Positions 1 to 10,230 of a DNA stretch of 64,000 nt are shown one piece after another. Below the pieces are notes generated by a model. The model had not been told where the DNA came from. It saw nothing but the letters and a program-made list of their open reading frames with translations, and searched no databases. Made by a program: the position numbers and the translations under genes. The stretch is from Austropuccinia psidii. Its lineage: Eukaryota > Basidiomycota > Pucciniomycetes > Pucciniales > Sphaerophragmiaceae. Within the stretch, counting starts at the first letter, position 1. The number at the start of each line of letters is the position of its first letter. Where the stretch lies: NCBI GenBank assembly GCA_023105745.1, contig JALGQZ010000011.1:16521975-16585974 (forward strand). Reading direction: 5' to 3'.

Positions 1-1329
1 TTTTAAGTCAACAACAGCTCACAGAGGCATACCATGGAGCAAACTGAAAAACCAGGGAGTGAGAAAACAACAAATCCTTTTTGATTAATGATTGCACCAT
101 CTGTTGTCACGTAAGATTATCATAATTACTTAATTGATGCTTTTACGTGACTACCAACCCCAATATGGTTAAGAATAAAAGGAGTAATATCTGTAAATCT
201 TCTTTTATTCCAAAATAATCATTGGTTTCTCAAAGCTATCAATGTTATTGCCAATTTCATAACAGGTTTTATTTATTGTGAATTTTTGAAGATTCAGTGT
301 TTCACATAGAATGGTCAAAAATGGACTGTACGTAAAACTTTTAATTTTACTAGTAAACCTATAGTTATTTTTGGTTGTACTATAGGTAATAAAGTTCTCC
401 ATTGGTCCTGAAAGTTTCAGAAGGATGCATTAATAATTGTATTCTTAATGAATTTTTGAAGTTTTTACCTCATTTCTACGTAGAATTGCAAATATCAGTG
501 TTTCACTGGTTGCTATGAGGTAAATCAATGGATACAAGTCCAAAAAGGGTTTTAGTTACTATTTTGGGGTTCATCCATGGAAATTCATTAAGCATTGACG
601 TGGTTACAGGAGTCTAAGTAGCTCTTTACCTCCTTGGCACGTCAAAATAGCAGGTTATTTGCTATTTTCTGGTGTTTTACAGTAGTTGTAACTTGGTAAC
701 CAAGTTCCCAAAGAGGTTTAGTTTACCAATTCGGTCAAGATCAGCCATGGAACCAAGCTTTGGAGCTATCCACGCCTCTGGGTCCTCAGAAGTTGGGTAC
801 CCTGGCTCTCTTTGATGTCTTTTGTCCCCCTTGCCTATTTTTTACGTCAAAATAGTAATTTAAGCTTCAAGTGAGATATCCACTATGGGTGTACCAAAAG
901 TACATGTAGGAATACCATGATATTAAGTGCTCAAAACATGCATAACACTATTCTTAGTGTATATGTCACATGGGATTTCTCACTTTCCCATTATTTTGGC
1001 GTAAAATCAAGAAAAACAAAAATTTTCACGGATCTTTTATGTGGTATTAATGATGTGGTGTTGAAGTATTTTACATATTACCACCTCAAAGAGTTAATTT
1101 AAGCTTATTCACTCTATGGAGTTACCCTAGGTGAATTTTTGTGTAGAATCCAAATCTGGCCTTAAATCCATGGATTTACTTACTCAATAAAAAGTTATTC
1201 ATCTTTTCTGAAATCAAAAATGATGAATTTTGAATATATGCATGATTTATGAGTTATGTATAATTAAAAATTTCTTTTTAACATAATTTTGGCTTATTTG
1301 GGTATGTAAAATATACCTCAAGGCTCACA
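1..1329 (-). repeat. Element A 3' LTR, incomplete
   Basis: It is nearly identical to 8377-9706. In element orientation it starts TGTGAGCC at 1329 next to the polypurine tract. About 600 bp of its far end lies beyond the window start. It contains no gene; the two short open frames at 205-402 and 917-1102 lie inside the LTR and have equally meaningless counterparts in the other LTR. Confidence 0.93.
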
Positions 1330-1350
1330 TTCCCTCCCACCAAAAAAAGA
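1330..1350 (-). other. Polypurine tract of element A
   Basis: On the minus strand this reads GGTGGGAGGGAA directly before the TGTGAGCC LTR start. It is the expected plus-strand DNA primer of an LTR retrotransposon. The same box with small changes lies before the 3' LTRs of B and G. Confidence 0.85.
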
Positions 1351-1470
1351 AAATTGTACTACAATTTTATTAATGATAAAAGAATAAGGCCCCAAAGGGG
1401 GTTAATGTCCACTGTCCAACCTCTTTACATTACTCAGATCAAGTAATTTAAAGCACATTTATAGACATAT

Positions 1471-2088
1471 TCAGGCTTGTGGCCTTCTTTCATGTCTAAA
1501 TCTTCTTAAGAGTTTATCTGAGTGAGGTATTTCTGATTCTGCCATCCATTCATCTTCATGTACTGCATTTCTATATCTGACAAGATATTCTTTTTGATTT
1601 TTACCCCTAAGTCTCCTTTCTTTAATGACTTTCTTTATCTTTTTGTCTTCATTCTGTTCCACAGGTGGTACAGTTAAAGGAGTTGGGTTTCTTAAAGGAA
1701 ACAATTCTTTGTCAGCTGGTTTATAAGGCTCTATCAAGCTGACTGGAAAAGTGGGGTGTTTATTTTCCAATTCACCACTCAATTCCACTTGAACTGCATT
1801 GGTTCCATGTAAAGCAACAATAACAAAAGGTTCTACATAAGAATCTTTAAGTTTCTTTGGGCCTTTGATATTATTAAAATTCAAGGTTGAAACTAAAACT
1901 AAGTCCCCTACTTTGAAGTCTGGTACTTTATGACTCTTGTCCCACTTCTGTTTTGCATAATTAAAAGCATCATCCATACTTTTTTTTGCATGAAGTCTTA
2001 CTTTATCAAGCATTATTTTGAAGCTGGAAGCTGTAGGATGAATTTCAATCAAGTCTTTCCTCAGTGTGTCTGCTGGGAGTCTTGGATT
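1471..2088 (-). pseudogene. Element A Pol C-terminus: integrase tail and chromodomain
   Basis: This is the last fifth of the element A polyprotein. It is in the same frame as the RT-integrase segment upstream and is separated from it only by a TGA at about 2086-2088, where the other elements have TGG (Trp) in EKGWNP. It holds the integrase C-terminal part (motifs KVGDLVLVSTLNF, LENKHPTFPVSL) and ends with a basic chromodomain-like segment (RRLRGKNQKEYLVRY, then DEWMAESEIP and RRFRHERR). In chromoviruses this domain is believed to bind histone marks and steer integration. Without readthrough of the stop it would not be made. Confidence 0.9.
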
Positions 2089-4719
2089 TCATCCTTTCTC
2101 TAACACAGCAGGAGTTTGTCCTGTAGAAGAATGGACTGATGTCTTATATGCCAATTCTAATGCAGGTATCGGAGTGCACCAGTCATGGGTAAAGCCATCT
2201 GAGTCTTTGAATTCTAATCCATAAGCACAGAATCTCCTGATCATGTCTTCTAAAGTCTGAATCATCCTCTCTGCTAGCCCATCTGTTTGAGGGTGATATG
2301 CTGTAGAGAATGATAGCTTACTCCCAAACAATCTATGAAGATTGGTCCAAAGTGCAGATGTGAACTTGGGATCTCTGTCACTTATGATATTCTTAAATAA
2401 TCCTGTATGAGAAATAAATCTACTCCATAAAAGAAGAGCTGTATTCATAGCAGTGTCATCTTTATGCCATGGTAAGAATATGGGAGTTTTGCTATATCTG
2501 TCTACAATGACTAAACAAGCATTATAGCTTCTGTCACCACTTGGAGGAAGTGCTGTGACCCAATCCATGTGAACAACTTCCCATGGGGATTTTGGTTCTT
2601 GAATATGGATCATAAGTCCAAATTTCTTGCCTGTACTCCTGTTTGCTTTTTGGCATCTGTCACAGGGATGGCAATATTCAATGGTTTCTTTTCTCCAAGA
2701 TGGCCACCATGCACAGTTCTTCACTTTTTCAAGCGTTCTGTCTTCTGACAGGTTTCCAGAGTAGATACTATCATGACATTCATGAAGAATGGTATTGATA
2801 AGTAATCTAATGCACAATGTCATAACACAAGAATGTTTTGTTCTGTGGTAAATGATCCCATCAAACAAGTGAAATCTTCCTTCAGAATAGGAATTTTTCC
2901 AAACTTCATCAAGTGCATTAACTAAGGATGTATTGTTGCAGTCTTTATCTAATAAAGAAGTCAAGATATGGCAATTCTTGTCTTGTTTATAAGATTCTCT
3001 GACCTCCTCAAAGAATTCAGTCCCAATATCAGTTATGTTAATTCCTTCAATTGTAATATGTAGTTCAGCTTCCAAAGGTACATAAGCTGGGTTATCAGGA
3101 GTGTTGGCTAAAGCCCATCTACTAAGTCCATCAGCATTCTTGTGAATTTTTCCTGCTTTATGAACTATAGTCATGTTTCCTCTATATTCTTGAATAGCTA
3201 TTTGCAATCTCAACATATGTCTGTTGGGAGTTTTCATGTTAAGAAGTGATTTTACTGAATTACAGTCAGTTATCACTTCAAAAACACTGCCATCAAGGTA
3301 ATAGTGTAATTTCTCAAGTGCCCATACCAAACATAAGCACTCCATTTGGCTTGCACCATATCTGGCTTCTGTTGGTTTGATTTGCCTTGAGATATAACAA
3401 ACTGGTCCTTCTGTAGGTTTGTCATCAATAATTTGGACTTGATGTAGGGCTTCCCCTAATCCATCTCCACATGCATAAATGTACAACTTAAAAGGAATAT
3501 TCCAGTCAGGCATGAGGAGTAAAGATGCTTCTGTAAGGGCTTTCTTTATCTTCTCATAATCTCTAATTCTCTCCTGTGTCATCTTAAATAAAGTCTGTTG
3601 ATCACAGATTCTATAGAGTGATTTGGCTAGAATTGCAAAGTCTTTTAAATGTTGCCTATAGTAACTAGAAAATCCAAGAAAAGACATCATTTCTTTTTTA
3701 TTCTGGAGTATTGGCTTAAGTAGTACTGCTGCCACTTTATTTTTGTCAATACCCAAGCTTAAACCAGAAACAACATGTCCTAATTCTTTAAGTTCTTCAA
3801 AACCAAAGTTGCATTTCTTAAGTGAAATTGTCATATTCACTTCTGCAGCTTTGTGAAGTACTTTTGCAAGTCTTTCAAGGTGCAAAGACCATGAGTCAGA
3901 ACATATGATAATATCCTCAATATAAATGATAAGCCATCCTTCAGACAATTCTGTGGGGAAGATGGTATTCATCATTCTTTGATAATGAGATGGAGAATTT
4001 TTAATGCCAAATGGCATTCTAAGATACTCAAAAAAACCACCGTGAGTGATAATTCTAAGCAATTTCTTAGCTTTAGGCGTCAAAACATTTTGATGGAAGC
4101 CTTTCAATGCATCCATTGATGTTATATACTTGGCTTTAGATAATTGAGTCAAGGTTTCTTGGATTCTAGGGATTGAATACCTATCTGGAACTGTGTAGGT
4201 ATTCAAAGCTCTAAAATCTCCAACCATTCTTGACTTATCATTATTCCAAGCAATGATAACAGGTGTTGTCACTTCAACCTCCTCATTATGGCCTACTTTC
4301 CTTAGTACACCAAGTTGAATTAACTCTTGGATATGTTTCTCCAAGGCTTCTCTAGCTCTGGGACTGGTTGGATAAGCTGGTCTTCTAAGTACTGGGGGAT
4401 ATGGTCTGTCAATATTAAGAGTAATATCAACTTCATGTCCTCTTATAGCACCTAATGGTTCATTATCAGAGGAAAATGCAGTATTGTATATGTATAACAC
4501 GTCAATAAGTTCATACCTCATTTTTGGTGACAATGATGGATTAATTTGTGCTTCAACAAGTTGTGTGGACACAAATTCTTCCTTATAAGTTTCTTTCTCA
4601 GAAGATACTACTGATATTTGCTTTGGCATATTGGAGAAAGCAAATTTTTTTCTCCTGTTCTCTCCAATTGTGAAATATCTGTCTTTATGGTTATTGATAT
4701 CAATACCATAAATACTTAA
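2089..4719 (-). pseudogene. Element A Pol: reverse transcriptase, RNase H, integrase
   Basis: Open from a first ATG at 4629 for 846 codons, and in the same frame as Gag-protease, from which only the TAA at 4720-4722 divides it. RT comes first, with the YxDD box at residue about 234, then RNase H from about 380, then the integrase HHCC zinc finger (about 613-660) and the DDE core (D at about 687, D at about 748, E at about 785). Three key residues are wrong. The RT box reads YIED (codon GAG), RNase H reads YIYA where others have YIDA, and the zinc-finger second His is Asn (SGNLSEDRT). The integrase D, D and E are retained. The enzyme block should be dead in reverse transcription even if the stops were read through. 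Confidence 0.92.
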
Positions 4720-6930
4720 TTAATCATTTCCAAGAATGATATGTTGAGATGTGCAGTTGTTCATTACTACAGCCTCAGCTTTCATTCTTATACTTCCTGT
4801 TGGATGGGGAAATACAACAATAGTGTCTAATATACCCAAAGGGTACATATTGGTACTGGCACTACTAAATTGTACACCTTCTATTGGTAATAGATGGTTT
4901 TTCCATTCAGGAAGTATAGCTTGGAGATAATCTTTGCCTACACAAGTGCAAAATGCTCCTGTATCCAAATTGACTTTGGCTTCAACATTATTCATCAGAA
5001 TTGATGTGATACAAGATGCTTCAGCAGTCCAACCTTTTCCTTTAGCAGGTTTGGTTTTACACATTCTGGCATCCTGAACATTAATAAGGTTGTAGCAATC
5101 TTTACTATACTGTAGCAAGTGGGTATGGACTTCAGTGACTTCAAAGAAAGCTGTGATTTTTTCAATGGGATAGTCCTCCACTGGTGTATCTTCAGATATT
5201 GCAGAATCTTGATCAGATTCTTCCTTCTCTTCAGTACACTGAACTTCTTCAATGACTTGAACTTCATTGATTTTTGTCTTTTTTGTGCAATTGTTGGCTA
5301 AATGTGAAGTGCTTCCACATTTATGACACTTTAAGACAGGTTTTTCTGGTCTCTTATCCTCTCTGGGAATCTTAGAGGTCATCTTGGATTCTGTTGGAAT
5401 TTTGGACCAAGTTTTACCAATTCTTGTTCTGGCAATGATATCTTCCATAGCATTAATGTAGTCTTCTGTTGAACAGGGTTCCACACATCTGCTTTTGATA
5501 GCATTTTCCAATTCTCCTCCACACTTTCTTAATATTTTCATATTAATCATAGTGTCAGACATATCTGGTTGTAAAGAAGATAATCTGTCTTTTTGTTTGA
5601 AGAACCAAGTAAGTGGTTTATCTTTGTCTGAGTTAAAAATGGCACTTTCAAAGGCATTTTCTATTTTAAACCTCCAAGAATTGTTGGCCCATTTGGTGAT
5701 CATTTCAGATTTCCACCAAGACCAATCATGTTTACCATGATCAATCCTCATTTTGTAATACCATTTCTTTGCAGTTCTGGTAAACAGACCATGTAATTTT
5801 CCCACTATGATTTCATCAGGTATATTCAAGTCTTCTTGTAACATATCAATAGTCCTGATTAATTCAATATGGTTGTATTCTCCTTCACCAGAGAATGTTG
5901 GCCATTCTTCTATTTTGGGAATATCTCTTGCAGAGTAGGCATTTTCTCCCAAGAATGGGGTGAGACTTTCTTTAACAGAAGGTTTTTCTTCATTTAAAGG
6001 TGTAGAATGTCTTGGCATATGTGGTTCATGATTCTTATGAATTTGTTCCACACTTGCAATTATTTCATTCTTCAACTTCTGCCTTTCACTGTCACTTTTT
6101 GCTAAGTGTATAGCAAATTGATTGGTATTCTCAACTATTTTTAAGACTTGGTCTTTTAAAATTGTAAGTTGATTATTCAACTTAAAAATGGAAAGTTCTT
6201 CCATGTCATCATGCTGAACTTGGCACATGTTTTCAATTCTTTTGCAAGAATTGGTAATTGAGTCAAGTCTGTCATTTGTCACTTGGTGCAATTCAATGTA
6301 TTTCTTGTCATTTTTCTTTAATTCAATCATATCTGATGCAATTTTAGTTAACTTTCCATCAAGTTTACCAATTTCTACATTAATACTAGTCTGTACACCA
6401 ATTATTTCCGTGGAAAGTTTCTGTTCATCCTTTCCTGCTCTTTGGCTGTGAATTCCATCAGAGTCCTGGCCATATTGAAGACACTGTCCATGGCTGAAGG
6501 CTCCAATTTGGGGATCCTGGACCCTTGTGGGTAAGGTCTGTGCCAATTGGCTTTGCCTTTTCCTTTGCATTGATGGCTCTTGGGACCTTTCCGCTTCTTC
6601 TGAGGTCCCTTGGGCTTGTCCTTGGACACTTCTGGAGCTGGTTTGGAGCTGGTGGACGCCACTGGTGCCTCTGTCTCCAAAGCTGGAGTCATTTCCAACT
6701 CTTTCTTCTGGTCTATGGATAAAAGACTTTGGTTCTTCAACCAATTCTTTATCTTTTTGACCTTTTCTTTGCAAGACAGGGGGCTCCAACCTCCTAAGAG
6801 TTCTATGGTCTTCTCCTGACCCAGAAAGCTCTTGATGTGTAAGTAGGAGTTCATGGCCCCCTGCCAAAGGCTTGGGCAGATTTCCCACTCTTCCTCTTTG
6901 GCTGCTCTGAACCAATTCTTGTACTGGCAT
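4720..6930 (-). pseudogene. Element A Gag with zinc knuckle and aspartic protease
   Basis: 736 codons from an ATG at 6930. Residues 1-176 overprint ORF1 in another frame. A charged, probably coiled region follows, then a capsid-like part (EEWPTFSGEGEYNHIEL at about 340, WYYKMRIDHGKH). An intact CCHC zinc knuckle (CHKCGSTSHLANNC) is at about 532-545, then an acidic linker and a retroviral-type aspartic protease with LDTGAFCTCV at about 650. It ends at TAA 4720-4722 in a position where B has Tyr (LGND then Tyr); the next 30 codons are open into RT, so one nonsense change split a Gag-Pol polyprotein. The ATG was chosen because it abuts the stop of the upstream ORF. Confidence 0.9.
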
Positions 6931-7389
6931 TTATATATTTCTATTGCTGCCACTTGAAAATGGTTTAGCCCTGGAAATAATATCATGAATTAGTTCAGGC
7001 TCAGAATTCATGTCAAAATCTGTTGGTACAGACCTTGGGGAATGGGGGGCAACTCTGGCATCCTCCAGATGTGTCTTTCTTGTGGAAGATTTGGCACTTC
7101 TGGATTTGGTCTTGCCTCTTCTTTGTCCACATCCATCTGGTTGGACTGAATAGTTGCTTCCATTTCTGGTATGCACCATTTTCACATCAATTTAAGGATA
7201 AAAGGTGAAAATATAAGATAAAATACACACCTTTTGGTGGTAATTTAGCCTTCTCTGAGTTAAATAAGGTGCGTCTTTTAGCAGTCTGCACCTCAATACT
7301 GTCTTCAGATTCTGCTTCTGATGATTCTGGACTAGTGATATATCCTTTACTGAGTCTGTTGCCAGCTGCACAGTATTTGATTAAAGACA
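6402..7389 (-). CDS. Element A ORF1: spliced upstream protein
   Basis: This small protein precedes Gag-Pol. Reading exons 7389-7231, 7165-7034 and 6970-6402 together gives one continuous frame of about 287 codons, with all junctions in phase 1. Removing 7166-7230 joins LPPK to EMEATIQSNQMD, and removing 6971-7033 joins LPPIPQ through a split Gly codon to LNHFQVAAIEIY. The third exon carries KNWFRAAKEEEWE, a Pro/Lys-rich middle and MARTLMEFTAKEQ before the stop. I recognise the family from rust retrotransposon annotations, but its function is unknown; it may be a Gag-like or accessory structural protein. The true start lies further upstream, behind another acceptor at 7390-7391. In this copy all exons shown are open. 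The last exon overlaps Gag-Pol out of frame. Confidence 0.72.
6928..6933 (-). promoter_or_regulatory. TAAATG stop-start junction at the Gag-Pol start, element A
   Basis: The stop codon of the unspliced leader ORF (6931-6933) is followed with no gap by the ATG of Gag-Pol (6928-6930). Adjacent stop and start codons are the hallmark of coupled termination-reinitiation in other retroelements and viruses. Use here is inferred. Confidence 0.55.
6931..7185 (-). CDS. Element A leader ORF read from unspliced RNA (84 aa)
   Basis: It starts with ATG at 7185, inside ORF1 intron 1, reads through exon b and intron 2 in the alternative frame, and stops with TAA at 6931-6933, which touches the Gag-Pol ATG. 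It is Ser/Arg-rich and has no recognised domain. A similar frame (GSNYSIQSNGSG) exists in B and D. It is more likely a translation-coupling leader than a functional protein. Confidence 0.4.
   Translation of the reverse strand: MKMVHTRNGSNYSVQPDGCGQRRGKTKSRSAKSSTRKTHLEDARVAPHSPRSVPTDFDMNSEPELIHDIISRAKPFSSGSNRNI
6971..7033 (-). other. ORF1 intron 2 of element A (63 bp)
   Basis: On the minus strand it begins GTCTGT and ends TTTCCAG. Removal joins a CAA-G phase-1 end to GG-CTA-AAC. The unspliced frames both stop or change here, so the splice is needed for a continuous ORF1. Confidence 0.7.
7166..7230 (-). other. ORF1 intron 1 of element A (65 bp)
   Basis: On the minus strand it begins GTGTGT and ends ATACCAG, with a TTGATG-type branch region before the acceptor. 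Removing it keeps ORF1 open across a phase-1 junction. The same intron is at 13015-13076 (B), 59027-59088 (D) and 33290-33355 (F). Confidence 0.7.
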
Positions 7390-7760
7390 CTAGAGAAAAT
7401 TATAAAAGAGAAGAAATTATTTTTTATACTTTTTAAAATATTTTTAAAGATTTTTTATAAGTTTTATATTTTTTAATATCAAAAAAACTATTCTTTTTAA
7501 ATAAAAAAAATTAAAATTTAAGATTTTGAATGAAAATTAATTCAGAGTAACTCAAAGAATAATTTTATAAGTTTTTGGATGTGAAAAAGCCACGTGTAAA
7601 AACAGTATAAAATTAAACCAAATTCCTCAATGAAAAAAGATTCCCAAAACAATTTCAAAAATAAGAATTATCTTAACTTTATAATGAAAGAAAAAAATTA
7701 TTAAATTAATATATTTTAGAGCTTAAAAATATATTAATTAAGGGTACAAGGTTCAAAAAA
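7390..7760 (-). other. Element A untranslated leader
   Basis: Very AT-rich with no reading frame. Its inner edge reads TTTTCTCTAG on the minus strand at 7390-7399, a good 3' splice acceptor followed by TG. B, D and F have the same box, so an earlier exon with the start codon may lie in the leader or LTR. I could not identify its donor. Confidence 0.5.
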
Positions 7761-7779
7761 CACGGCCAGGCGCCCCAAA
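7761..7779 (-). other. Primer-binding box of element A
   Basis: On the minus strand this reads TTTGGGGCGCCTGGCCGTG directly after the 5' LTR end ...CTTACA. A TGG start two bases in suits a tRNA CCA end. The same box is found in B, C, D, E and F. Confidence 0.7.
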
Positions 7780-9706
7780 TGTAAGATGTGACTATGAAAC
7801 TGATGATAATATTACTATTAATCAACAGTACTATGTCTGTTCTTATGAAATATAATAATAAAATATTATTATAACCACAATTAAATAATGAAAGAATTAT
7901 TTCTTTCACGTGTTAAGCACTACTAGTGATTTTAACAGTGAGTAAGTAATTGTCTACAAGAATCAATTACAAGAAGAATTTAATAATAAAAACTTCTTTC
8001 ATTAAAATAATAAATTATTTTAATATATAATTATCTTTTACAAGAATAATTATAAAGCTAATCCTTGAAGAAAACTATTACTAGAGAAAAACTTTAAGAA
8101 TTAAAGATAAATGACTCACTAATACTCCAAAGAACTTATTGATAGATAAAAGTGGAGAAATTTGACATAGAATTGTGGATTTAGAGGATCAAAAATGAAT
8201 TTATAAATGTATTACAACAATATATAGTTGATTTCTATGATTTCACGTATTTCTGATTGATTCTGAAAGAATAAAACACTTAAGAAAAGTTTAACTAATA
8301 CTTACTTGTTGGTAATACTGATATAAATGATTAATAAGATGATGATGATACGGAAAAAACAGCAAGAAGAGGCTTCTTTTAAGTCAACAACAGCTCACAG
8401 AGACGTGCCATGGAGCAAACTGAAAAACCAGTGAGTGAGAAAACAACAAACCTTTTTTGGATTAATGATTGCATCATATGTTGTCACGTAAGATTATCAT
8501 AATTACTTAATTGATTCTTTTACGTGACTACCAACCCCAATATGGTTAAGAATAAAAGGAGTAACATCTGTAAATCTTCTCATATTCCAAAATAATCATT
8601 TATTTCTAAAAGTTATCAATGTTATTGCCAATTTCATCACAGGTTTTAATTATTGTCAATTTTTGAAGATTCAGTGTTTCACATAGAATGGTCAAAAATG
8701 GACTGTAAGTAAAACCTTTAATTTTACTAGTAAACCAATACTTATTTTTGGTTGTACTATAGATAATACGGTTCTCCATTGGTCCTGAAAGTTTCAAAAG
8801 GACTCATTCATAATTGTATTTTTAATGAATTTTTGAAGTGTTTACCTCATTTCTACGTAGAATTGCAAATATCAGTGTTTCACTGGTTGCTATGAGGTAA
8901 CTCAATGGATACAAGCCCAAAAAGGGTTTTAATTACTCTTTTGGGGTTTATCCATGGAAATTCATTAAGAATTGACGTGGTTACAGGAGTCTAAGTAGCT
9001 CTTTACCTCCTTGGCACGTCAAAATAGCAGGTTATTTGCTATTTTCTGGTGTTTTACAGTAGTTGTAACTTGGTAACCAAGTTCCCAAAGAGGTTTAGTT
9101 TACCAATTGGGTCACGATCAGCCATGGAACCAAGCTTTGGAGCTATCCACGCCTCTGTGTCCTCAGAAGTTGGGTACCCTGGCTCTCTTTGATGTCTTTT
9201 GTCCCCCTTGCCTATTTTTTACGTCAAAATAGTAATTTAAGCTTCAAGTGAGATATCCACTATGGGTGTACCAAAAGTACATGTAGGAATACCATGATAT
9301 TAAGTGCTCAAAACATGCATAACACTATTCTTAGTGTATATGTAACATGCGATTTCTCACTTTCCCATTATTTTGGCGTAAAATCAAGAAAAACAAAAAT
9401 TTTCACGGATCTTTTATGTGGTATTAATGATGTGGTGTTGAAGTATTTTCCATATTACCACCTCAAAGAGTTAATTTGAGCTTATTAACTCTATGGAGTT
9501 ACCCTAGGTGAATTTTTGTGTAGAATCCAAATCTGGCCTTAAATCCATGGATTTACTTACTCAATAAAAAGTTATTCATCTTTTCTGAAATCAAAAATGA
9601 TGAATTTTGAATATATGCATGATTTATGAGTTATGTATAATTCAAAATTTCTTTTTAAGATAGTTGTGGCCTATTTGGGTATGTAAAATATACCTCAAGG
9701 CTCACA
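7780..9706 (-). repeat. Element A 5' LTR, complete (1927 bp)
   Basis: On the plus strand it runs from TGTAAGATGTGAC to AAGGCTCACA, giving TG...CA ends. It matches 1-1329 over their shared length and is related to the F LTR at 35323-37242. The promoter and poly(A) signals should be inside, but I cannot place them. Confidence 0.93.
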
Positions 9707-9887
9707 ACATTTTTCCAGTCCTCTGGTTTGAGGTTCCTGTTGAATTGGAAAGTGAATGGCAGGGTGGGTATGATTTTCCTCAGTGTCTTTCCATCCACCA
9801 CTGTGTCCAACATGTCCTCTTCCAGGTCTTCTGGTTCTAAACAAGCCTTCTCTGTCCTCTGGTTGGTTTCTTTGGAAGCCAAGGTTT

Positions 9888-9955
9888 CTGTGGTGTACAG
9901 GTGACATATCAGTGTTTGTAAGCAGTCAAAAACTTTATTTTCTGAGGGTATTTAC
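9888..9955 (-). other. ORF1 intron of element E (68 bp)
   Basis: On the minus strand it begins GTAAATACCC and ends ACCACAG, and it has the same length and place as the C intron at 23533-23600. It contains the TGATATG stop-start box. Confidence 0.65.
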
Positions 9956-10225
9956 CTTTTACTGTTCCTTGTACAAATTTGTTTTCTGCTGATTTTTGCA
10001 ATTTACCTTTAGAGGTTACAAATGGGTTAATTATGGTAATCTTCCCTGTACAAGTGGTTAAGATTGGTTTACCTTGTATTAAAGTAGAGTTTTGAGGTTT
10101 TCTATTCCTCTTAGTGGCAATGAGTGTCCACTTCCTTTCTGTAATGAGACCTTCACTATGCCTCTTTCCTTTGCCCTTGCTGCCCTCTTGTTCTGAGGGT
10201 ATCACTGGTATGTTGGCCTGTGACT

Positions 10226-10230
10226 GGTTT
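10226..10230. repeat. Target-site duplication GGTTT, left side of element B
   Basis: These five bases just before the B 5' LTR are repeated at 30829-30833 just after its 3' LTR. They show that B inserted as a unit into E. Confidence 0.85.

Larger units (their letters stand above)
1..9706 (-). mobile_element. Element A: Ty3/gypsy chromovirus, A/F family (3' LTR cut by window edge)
   Basis: This is a minus-strand LTR retrotransposon, read from the 5' LTR at 7780-9706 to the 3' LTR at 1-1329. The two LTRs match almost without gaps: position 1 pairs with about 8377 and 1329 with 9706. Sampled stretches differ by roughly 2-4%, so the insertion is fairly recent. Between them lie, in transcript order, a primer-binding box, a leader, a spliced ORF1, Gag-protease, RT-RNase H-integrase, a chromodomain and a polypurine tract. 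It is inserted into element E: the base after its 5' LTR (9707) resumes E gag sequence. Its TSD cannot be checked because the far end is outside the window. It is inactive, with two in-frame stops and several lost catalytic residues. Confidence 0.93.
9707..10230 (-). pseudogene. Element E: ORF1 and Gag start, cut by A on one side and B on the other
   Basis: This is a piece of a C-family element, lining up with C positions of about 23356-23880. It holds the end of ORF1 exon a (SEGLITERKW, VQGTVK), a 68-bp intron at 9888-9955, and the start of exon b ([25 protein letters not shown]). The Gag-Pol ATG lies inside the intron at 9907 and is preceded by TGAT, exactly as in C. The rest of E gag and pol must lie left of A, outside the window. 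The reading continues at 30829 after element B. Confidence 0.85.

Noticed and set aside
917..1102. 61-codon frame in the A LTR, repeated at 9294-9479
   Set aside because: Present twice only because the LTR is duplicated; the F LTR counterpart (36724-37014) differs in length, and no motif is seen.
6396..6410. Programmed frameshift from ORF1 into Gag at the ORF1 stop
   Set aside because: The frames differ, but I see no slippery heptamer near the stop, and the Gag frame is already open far upstream with its own ATG at a stop-start box.
5119..6819. Several plus-strand open frames of 60-85 codons over element A gag
   Set aside because: They are antisense shadows of the minus-strand Gag and ORF1 and have no codon or motif support.
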